A DNA stretch of 64,000 nt, taken from Owenia fusiformis (lineage: Eukaryota > Annelida > Polychaeta > Sabellida > Oweniidae). The position numbers and the translations under genes are program-made. Location: assembly GCA_903813345.2 (NCBI GenBank), contig CAIIXF020000012.1, positions 6,593,615 to 6,657,614 of the forward strand, read 5' to 3'. The notes under the pieces are model-generated. The model did not search any database. It was not told where the DNA came from and saw nothing but the letters and a program-made list of their open reading frames with translations. Positions 56,301 to 64,000 of this stretch are shown in pieces. Position 1 is the first letter of the stretch; each line of letters starts with the position of its first letter.

Positions 56301-59300
56301 CGACTTTTCAGTTTGATTTAGTTTGTGAACGACGATGGATGTTTACCTTGGTTGGAACGTTGTTTTTGGCTGGGAATATGATTGGCTCATTTGCCTCCGG
56401 GTTTCTGGCTGACAGGTAACTAAAACACATTGGCTTATAGCTTGCCTATTACTTGGAATGATTACATATACTTCGGATTTCTTAAAGCCAGTTAATCTCA
56501 GCACTAATGTTAAGGATTGCATTACTAGTGTACCTTAAAAGACGTGATCATGTGATCGTGTTTAAGGTCGACAATAATCCCGGTACTCAAACAAACATTT
56601 GATACGTCAGTATCCGTATAGCCTCGTTTTCAACTTTGATGACCTTAAGTCTCGTAACAGCATACATACAAATAATAAGATTATTATTTTAAATTCGTCT
56701 TTTTAGATTTGGTCGGAAACCCGTAGCAGCTGTTCTGGTTCTTATATTATCTATGTCAGTTATCGCAGGAGCTGTTGTGCACAACTTTCCAGCATTTCTA
56801 GTGTTTAGATTCTTAGTTGGAGCTACTATCAACGGCGCCTATCAAACACTATGGAGTTATAGTAAGAGTTAATATTTAGAGGTTATGTCACTATGACGTG
56901 AAATATGCCTGAGTTCTCCCAATATAGGCCGACCTTGGGAGGCTCTATATTTGGGCAAGAACGAAGGCATATTTCACGTCATAGTGACATAACTGATGTA
57001 TTACATGCCTTTGTTCCCATGGTTACTTTGTATCAATGACGTGACGTCATGATATTATCATGGTTATTAAAGAAATCTAATATCAAAACGAGGTAACCCA
57101 GATAGCACAGAATCGTCGGGCCAACGTCGCTATTGGTTGGCATGATCGCAGTTGGCAAATTGTAGTTGGGCCAACGTTGGCCCGTCGTTGGCTGCCGCTA
57201 ATATCAGGATCAAAATTGCAGTTGGCAAATTGTAGTTGGGCCAACGTTGGCCTGTCGTTGGCTGCCGCTAATACCGCAGGATCAAAATTGCAGTTGGCAA
57301 ATTGTAGTTGGGCCAACGTTGGCCCGTCGTTGGCTGCCGCTAATACCAGGGAGCCACCTATCGATAAATCAGTGCAAAATTGCAGTTGGCAAATTGTAGT
57401 TGGGCCAACGTTGGCCCGTCGTTGGCTGCCGCTAATATCTAGGATCAAAATTGCAGTTGGCAAATTGAAGTTGGGCCAACGTTGGCCCGTCGTTGGCTGC
57501 CGATAATACCAGGGAGCCACCTATCGATAAATCAGTGCAAAATTGCAGTTGGCAAATTGTAGTTGGGCCAACGTTGGCCAGTCGTTGGCTGCCGCTAATA
57601 TCTAGGATCAAAATTGCAGTTGGCAAATTGAAGTTGGGCCAACGTTGGCCCGTCGTTGGCTGCCGCTAATACCGCAGGATCAAAATTGCAGTTGGCAAAT
57701 TGTAGTTGGGCCAACATTGGCCCGTCGTTGGCTGCCGCTAATACCAGGGAGCCAACTATCGATAAATCTGTGCAAAATTGCAGTTGGCAAATTGCAGTTG
57801 GGCCAACGTTGGCCCGTCGTTGGCTGCCACTAATACCAGGAAGCCACTTATCCAGATATAAGTGCAAATGCTTTGCCTAAAAATAGAAGAAAAACATACC
57901 AGCAGTCATTAAAAAAAATTAAGGTAAATTTTATGAAATATTTTCTTTCAAAATTATCTGATAATGTTGTTTACCTCAGAAATATGGATTTTCGCCTTGT
58001 AATACAGTTGAAACCACTTATAAAGCTACCAAATATATTTAGTATGGAAAAACAAGCCACCATATTTTATTGATGTAGAACGGATATTATATGTGAACAC
58101 ATATACTGTAGCAGTACTGAATGCCCAGATATCACAAAGACGTCTGGCCAATGTCACTACTGGTGGCCATTGGGTGGCATGGTTGCAGTTGGCCAATTGT
58201 AGCTGGTTTGCGGCCCATTGTGGGCTGCCGCTAATGCCAGGGAGCCAACAATGGCTGGACAAAAAAAGTAAATTTGTGTCAACGGTGGGCCAACGATGGG
58301 CCAACCACTCTTCTTACCACCAGTGGGCCAACTATGGGCCAACGTAGCTTGAAATCATGTCGGGCCAACAATGGACCAACGTTGAGCCAACCATATTTTC
58401 CTTCGGTGGGCCAACGTTGGGCCAATGGACATAGCGACGGTGGCCCAACCACGTCAGCCAACGTTGGACCAACCATATTTTCCTTCGATGGGCCAACGTT
58501 GGGCCAATGGACATAGCGACGGTGGGCCAACCACGTCAGCCAACATTGGACCAACAGATACGTAATTGTTGTGCCAACGTTGGCCCATCAGAGTTGTGCT
58601 ATCTGGGAAGCGGGCTATATCGGGGTAATCGGGCAATATCGGTGGATATAGTTCGCTAACTTTCCCATTGACTTCCATACAAATGCTTCGCTAGGTATGT
58701 AATACATATATTTAGAGGTTATGTCACTATGACGTGAAATATGCCTGAGTTCTCCCAATATAGGCCGACCTTGGGAGGCTCTATATTTGGGCAAGAACGA
58801 AGGCATATTTCACGTCATAGTGACATAACTGATGTATTACATGCCTTTGTTCCCATGGTTACTTTGTATCAATGACGTGACGTCATGATATTATCATGTT
58901 TATTAAAGAAATCTAATATAAAAACGAGGTAAGCGGGCTATATCGGGGTAATCGGGCAATATCGGTATAGCTCGCTAACTTTCCCATTGACTTCCATACA
59001 AATGCTTCGCTAGGTATGTAATACATATCTATATAACATAATTGGTCCCACATACGTTTGGCAACAGGAAATCTCTCTTTGGATTATTTATCAAAGCCTG
59101 ATTATATTTATTGGTTTGATAAAAACATTAAAGTGATAAACCTCCGAACTATAGCATGCAATGAAAGTTTCCTGTTGCCAAAGTTATTGAGAGTATCTCT
59201 ATGGAAAAGCTTAGTGTTGTTTCAATAAAAGCTGTACCGATTTCTAAGTTACTGTATTACCAACTAAACCAGAACGCGCAATTGTCAAGTCATTGACACG

Positions 59301-62300
59301 ATATAATGTGTAGTACAATAATGAAAAACAATGAATTCAAGTGATATAATTTATCTATTAGTGTACATTTTATCGAAACACGTAATACCAACAAGGACAA
59401 CAAGTGTTTTACTACAGTGCGAAACCATCGATTCAATCATGCCTGAATCACATTTGCTTCGTTTCATCGGCCGGTGCTCGGACGATTGAGTATTATGTCC
59501 AAAATTGTATTCAGTTTTCAACAAAATACTCAATTGGTCGAGCGCAGGCCGATAAATCAGAGCAAACGTGACTCAAGAATCTACACTGATACTGTACTTG
59601 ATCACCACTGTTGTCCAAACAATAGATTTCGAAGAAGCTAAAAATAACCTAGTGAATCAATTAAATAATTTATAATTTGAGATGCAATACTTATATGTAC
59701 ATGTATTTAATAAATTCATTTCAAATTACTATATGTTACAGTATTGGAAACAATGCCAATTGAAAAGAGATCTCTGGCAATCTTTATCACAATGGCTGGT
59801 CGTGTTTTTAAGGGTATAACCTTCGTTTTAGCAGCGTTCTTCATAAGAAACCACGTTCATCTACAAATAACAAGTGGCGTTGTCATACTTGTTCCCTTTA
59901 TTAGTATACTGTAAGAACTATTTTCGAATATTTCATTCGTATTAATTTTATTTCCTAAAGCTTTTTCAACATCTATATAACATAACATTAAGGTCACGGT
60001 TTTAACCGTCTCAACCTTATAACATAATATGTATTTCAATCATAAACGGCTCATAAGTTCGGATTTTTCTACTTTTTCTGGCGACGTTTCTTCTACTGGC
60101 GTTAGCCAAGCAACATCCTCCGATCACAGGGCTTCAAAATCCAGAATATATTCTTTCTTTTTACCCCCTGCTATAAGCAGTTAGCATTTCCCCGATTAAG
60201 AACTCGCAATATGATTCGCTGTCGCGATGTATAGGTCATCGGCGCATAATTAGATCACGTGATTCAGTTTGATCGGGCGCTTCCAACTTGGTTATAGCAG
60301 GGGGAAGAAGGAGGTACGGATTCTGGACACCTGTTTAGGAGGATGGCCAAGCAAGTGTGTTCAGAAATCCTATACATAGGCTTTAACTACTTTCAATATT
60401 GCATGCTTAGTCATGTGTTTTGACTTGTGTATATTGTTGAATTTAATAATTTTTATTTTTTATCAGACTCCTCCCTGAATCCCCAAGATGGCTAATTGTG
60501 AAAGGTCGTCTCCAGGAGGCGGAACTTGTCTGCAAACGTATAGCAAAAATAAATAATACTAAACTGAGTCCAACGTTTAGTTTAGAAAAGGTTACAATGG
60601 TAAGAAGCGTCAAGTTAATCTTAGATACTTTTTCGCGGGTTGTGATCTAAAGATTTGTAAAATCACTAAAAAAACTCCACCGGTTATATCTACTTCATAC
60701 AATGGTTATATCATTTGCTAGTAACTTTGTCTTCTCTTTGCTGAAACCCTGGAAAGTAAAAGCTATTGAATGGCGCCCGAATTTGATACTCTAAAATGTA
60801 CAAAATATTGATATGATGATATATTAACATGATATGTTTAAATTCACAGATGAATCTCTTTTGTACGTCATATGAGCCTCAGCATCGGAAAACCGGTCTT
60901 ATCCCAAAAATCAAAAATTGTGCTACACGGCCAAAAATTCAAATCCGTCCTTTTGATCTACACAAGGAAAATTGTTAAAGTCCCCGTCTAAAGTTTGAAA
61001 ATATTTTTTTATCATTCATTTACTATTTGTCAGGACTTAAAAAGTGATTTTAGAGATTTTTGAACAAAAAAAAATTTTGAAAAAAAAGTTGTGAGCATTT
61101 CATTTCTCAAATATTCAAATTTCCCGCCATTTTTGAAATTTCTTAAATTTTGAAATTTCTTAATCATCAAATATTTCTTAATGCATTTCAAAAAAGATTA
61201 TCTTTTTAACACCAACGCAAAGATTGAACAAATGACACACTATTTCAATAATAAAATGCCATATTTAATGGGCCACTTCAATGTTTTAGCATATCAAAAG
61301 TATTTTGAAACATTAGTGATGTCACTAAGGTAACAAAAACTTTTTGAAAAAAATTGAAATTTTTTTTTCAATGTCAATCTTTTCTAAATATGCTAGACTT
61401 TCATAAAAAACCAACGTTGATTGTCTAACCTGGTTAAAAGGAAGAATAAATTATGTTTTAGATATCATTGTACCATTGGTTTCTATGAGAACTATAATTT
61501 TGAAATGCATTTTTCTCAGAACCATTTTCATGCACTGATAAGTTCATTTCTCGCTTGTTTATCAACCGATTTTCTTAATTTTTTCGGCAAAAAACATGGG
61601 AGGATGAATGCTATGCATTGGTTTGAATTGTGGCTAATTAGAAGATATGAGTGACCTCTAAAAGTTGGTTTTAAATAAATTCACAAATATTGGAACAAAA
61701 AGTCTATCAAAAACCACTTTTTGAAATTTAAAAAAAAAGTTTCACATATTACACTTTGATAACATTGGGTAAGACTACAATATAAGCCAAAGTGGTTTAA
61801 ACTTTACATGGGGCCTTTAAGACATAGCCCATGGCTCATTTAAAAGGTCTCTTTTTGCTTTTTGAAATAAACAAAAATCAAATTATTGAAAAAATCTGTA
61901 ATAAGACCACATTTCTTGTGGCCTGGCTCATATGTCATATGTAAAACTTTCATCTATATGCTTCATTTAAGTCTAATTTAAGATGAATCTCTTTTGTAGT
62001 CATATGAGCCTCAACATAGGAAAACCGGTCTTATCACAAAAAATCCAAAATTGTGCTACGCGGCCAAAAATTCAAATCCGTATTTTTGATCTACACGAGG
62101 GAAATTGTATAGACATAAGCCATGGCTCATTTAAAAGGTCTCTTTGTGCTTTGTAAGATAAACAAAAATCAAATTATTGAAAAATTCTGTGATAAGACCC
62201 CATTTCTTGTGGCCTGGCTCATATGTCATATGTAAAACGTTCATCTATACTAGTATGTTTTAAATCAAACTTTTCATATTCCCAATTACCTGTATGAAGG

Positions 62301-62400
62301 ACGATCAAGAGGTCAACAGTTCTTCTAAGATGCCGACTGTTTTGGATTTATTTCGTACTCCAAGGCTCAGAAAACATTCCATTATTACTTGGCTGGCATG
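53325..62400 (+). CDS. SLC22-type organic ion transporter, first six exons (partial at 3' end)
   Basis: Exons: 53325-53726, 56312-56415, 56707-56861, 59742-59910, 60467-60599, 62300-62400, all with GT-AG borders and compatible phases. The start MGKSTASALHFDSLVKEIGG has the usual SLC22 LxxEIGxFGRFQ context, followed by TM1 and a large extracellular loop with glycosylation sites (NVST, NYT, NRT, NMT). Exon 2 gives FDLVCERRWMFTL and TM2; exons 2-3 are split inside the major-facilitator motif GFLADR/FGRK. Exon 4 encodes membrane segments, exon 5 LLPESPRWLI and the cytoplasmic helix, exon 6 DLFRTPRLRK and the start of TM7. Proteins of this plasma-membrane family carry organic cations, anions or carnitine; substrate cannot be told here. 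The remaining membrane helices lie beyond the window. Confidence 0.88.
55591..55795. repeat. Foldback element in SLC22 intron 1
   Basis: TTGAGACTCGATCAACTTGA (55591) is mirrored by TCAAGTTGATTGAGTCTCAA (55776-55795), and similarity continues inward through AATGAGGAT/ATCCTCATT. About 205 bp; target duplication not resolved. The rest of intron 1 is unremarkable. Confidence 0.7.
57097..58607. mobile_element. 1.5-kb element with CCCAGATAGCACA ends and minisatellite core
   Basis: CCCAGATAGCACA at the left is mirrored by TGTGCTATCTGGG at the right. Unit 2 of the surrounding duplication shows the empty site GAGGTAAGCGGG, so insertion duplicated only AA (57095-57096, 58608-58609). The interior is built from GGGCCAACGTTGGC palindromes; no coding capacity. 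Confidence 0.8.
57165..57850. repeat. About 60-90-bp minisatellite, GTTGGGCCAACGTTGGCCCG
   Basis: Around nine to ten units of TTGCAGTTGGCAAATTGTAG + TTGGGCCAACGTTGGCC + CGTCGTTGGCTGCCGCTAA, with spacers in two forms (AGGATCAAAA or AGGGAGCCACCTATCGATAA). A looser version continues at 58270-58590. Source of several spurious ORFs on both strands. Confidence 0.85.
59042..59740. other. Remainder of SLC22 intron 3
   Basis: AT-rich intron sequence without further repeats or exons seen. Confidence 0.4.
60140..60327. repeat. Imperfect foldback in SLC22 intron 4
   Basis: TCCAGAAT...TACCCCCTGCTATAA on the left is mirrored by TTATAGCAGGGGGAA...ATTCTGGA on the right, about 188 bp overall. Confidence 0.55.
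60848..62271. repeat. Tandem duplication (about 291-bp unit) in SLC22 intron 5, first unit split
   Basis: AGATGAATCTCTTTTGTA starts unit 1 at 60848 and unit 2 at 61981; both include GAAAACCGGTCTTATC, AGCCATGGCTCATTTAAAAG-like and GTGGCCTGGCTCATATGTCA. Unit 1 is interrupted by the TTAA element at 60979-61816. Confidence 0.85.
60979..61816 (+). mobile_element. TTAA-flanked TIR element, copy 3 (838 bp, uninterrupted)
   Basis: Begins AGTCCCCGTCTAAAGTTTG and ends AAACTTTACATGGGGCCT, flanked by TTAA (60975-60978, 61817-61820). The host tandem repeat's second unit reads GAAATTGTATAGACATA at the equivalent position, the paralogous unoccupied site. No ORF of significance. Confidence 0.88.
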
Positions 62401-64000
62401 GTAATCACCTCGTATGATCGTTATCCTGAGTTCAGAATTTCGTTACAGCAAGTCCATGACCCGAGTTGGGTTTTACTAAATCCCGATAAATATGGCGCCT
62501 CATTCGCGAGCAGACTTTGAAAGTGTCGAAAGGGATTTATATTATATTATTCGATGACATAAGATAAGAAAGAATAGTTTGGCGCATTCGGTGCCAACAT
62601 ATGTAACTGCAAAATGTTTGTATTAGTGCATTCATATGTGTTGACTATTGATGCAAATCGGAGCATAAACATGACCTCATTCCCAACGAGCGCTCACTGG
62701 AAAAAGATGTCAGTGAGTTTTCTCGGCCTTCTGTTAAGTAATTAGAGCTACTCTAATCATGATATAACTCTACAACAGACGTTAATACATGTAGTATGTG
62801 TCAACTCGTGCTTCATGTGAATCCATTAAGCTTAATCTTTGCACAAGTGTTCAAGAAGGCCTGGAACAGAGATAGCACGATCAAAAAACTTCAAAAAGGC
62901 CCTAGTTAATAAGCTTTAATGTCTACAAATTACCAGTCCAAACCCGCTTTCAAAAGGGTGCCCCGCCTACCCAAAACAATTGTCACCATAGCAACGCACA
63001 TAACAATGTAATTGAAGCTAACCCAATTGATGATTTGCGATCACCGAATGGATTCTATCTTTTAGTGACGTCACAATTAGGCCATCCAGCTTTGCTTGAT
63101 TTTGAGAGATTATCTTCTATATTTCGTTCTTTATTGGTTTATTTTTCACGAAAGCGTTCGATTTGACTAGATCAACATTCAGCCTAAGCACATACCAAGT
63201 CTAAGATCTTACTGACATGATTTAGATAGCGGTTAAGCGCCCCCCGATTTTGACAAAAACGGAGGGCGCTTATAGGCATCGATGTTTAGTATGAATTTCA
63301 CCCAAACTTCGCACATATATAGATCTACTCATGTTCTAGTCAAATCGGCATACCTGGTAAATATCCGACCCATGGTTTTCATAAAAGAAACGACAACTGC
63401 CACGTGTCCGCCATTTCGTGATTCCATCATGTCTAATATCATTTCTATATGACGTCACAGCAATAAGACAAAATACGTGACAACAGAAGCCATAAACAAA
63501 ATTCGCAAAAGGTCAATTGTCATTGATCTTGTATAATTATATAATAGGTTAATATTTTCTGCATCATATCATATGTGAAAATTTCAATGTGATTGAATAA
63601 TGAAAAAAATGAGAGCAGTTGGTTACTTACTTTCTGATCGGGCCGCGTACATAATAATGGCCATATTGCTCAATTAATTTAACATCTCAATCCATATGTA
63701 TTTCAACCTTATTAATAATTTTAACCACCTGTATCTGTATTATCATTCAGGATCGTTCGATTAAATTACACAAACCGCTTCTTCTAGGTGTTTTTTAATA
63801 CTCCCCGGTAATTTTTACAAAGAATGGTGACAGTGGTGAAAGACAATTTTTTAACACTGAGTGCTCCCATCGGATACATCTGCTACTGTAGGATCCTAGT
63901 TTATAAGTTTTGTAAGTCACGGTTGTTCATATTGTGTGAGAATGGATGATGTACGCACTAACGACGTTAATCACTGCACGATACCGACATACCTAGTAGT
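62401..64000. other. SLC22 intron 6 (start) and end of window
   Basis: Opens with the GT donor at 62401. No further SLC22 exon could be recognised. A perfect-looking hairpin lies at 63235-63271 (AAGCGCCC ... GGGCGCTT). Confidence 0.45.
63235..63271. repeat. Compact 37-bp hairpin
   Basis: AAGCGCCCCCCGATTTTG pairs with CAAAAACGGAGGGCGCTT, leaving almost no loop. Possibly the remnant of a TIR element; function unknown. Confidence 0.5.

Larger units (their letters stand above)
56872..59030. repeat. Tandem duplication (about 320-bp unit) in SLC22 intron 3, first unit split
   Basis: The unit consists of a palindrome (GGTTATGTCACTATGACGTG mirrored by CACGTCATAGTGACATAAC) plus a GCGGGCTATATCGGGGTAAT segment. 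Unit 1 is 56872-57096 plus 58610-58705; unit 2 is 58706-59030 and nearly identical. A 1.5-kb element interrupts unit 1. Confidence 0.8.

Noticed and set aside
57083-58554. Many frames of 60-145 codons on both strands
   Set aside because: All come from the GGGCCAACGTTGGC minisatellite within an intronic element; protein sequence is repetitive on both strands.
62401-64000. Search for SLC22 exons 7 onward
   Set aside because: No stretch gave the expected membrane segments with splice sites; the rest of the gene is probably outside the window.

Overview
The window is animal nuclear DNA: AT-rich, gene-poor, with spliceosomal introns (GT-AG sites whose joined exons give continuous protein families) and a dense load of DNA transposons, non-LTR retrotransposons and minisatellites. 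The gene families (a CEMIP/TMEM2-like protein, an SLC22 transporter, a somatomedin-B ectodomain with a cysteine pattern common in mollusc receptors, and an array of secreted von Willebrand A proteins) suggest a lophotrochozoan, most likely a marine bivalve. The species call is an inference.

Layout. 1-1 kb: last three exons of a CEMIP/TMEM2-like gene (+). 3.3-20.7 kb: four tandem two-exon genes (-), each a signal-peptide/propeptide exon joined in phase 1 to one vWA exon. They follow an A-B-A'-B' similarity pattern, as if a two-gene block had been duplicated. Their introns and spacers hold a mariner remnant, a TTAA-flanked element, a 57-bp satellite split by a LINE, and a mariner MITE. 22.7-24.1 kb: an intronless secreted GH76 (alpha-1,6-mannanase family) gene (-) with a cysteine-rich, half-granulin-like tail. 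25.9-32.9 kb: a nest of three transposons, one inside another, each with its own terminal inverted repeats and target-site duplication. 33-36 kb: LINE relic and a 1.8-kb TIR element with AGGTCA-rich repeats. 36.4-37.9 kb: secreted or membrane-attached SMB-domain protein (-). 38.1-42.3 kb: a 4.2-kb MULE-type transposon with a PHD-like/FLYWCH/MULE transposase, broken by one frameshift and one stop, and ends made of inverted 17-bp minisatellites. 43-51 kb: transposons only, including a TTAA/TTAC MITE, a hAT-like MITE with 8-bp duplication and a 3.2-kb foldback element with 531-bp arms enclosing a LINE. 53.3-62.4 kb: first six exons of an SLC22-type organic ion transporter (+), whose introns carry several TIR elements; the 3' end lies beyond the window.

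The host genes show no obvious shared pathway beyond several being secreted or cell-surface products. The vWA array looks like a lineage-specific expansion of extracellular adhesion or matrix proteins. The strongest structural result is that duplicated sequence inside the window supplies unoccupied or paralogous target sites for several insertions, so element ends and target duplications can be read directly.
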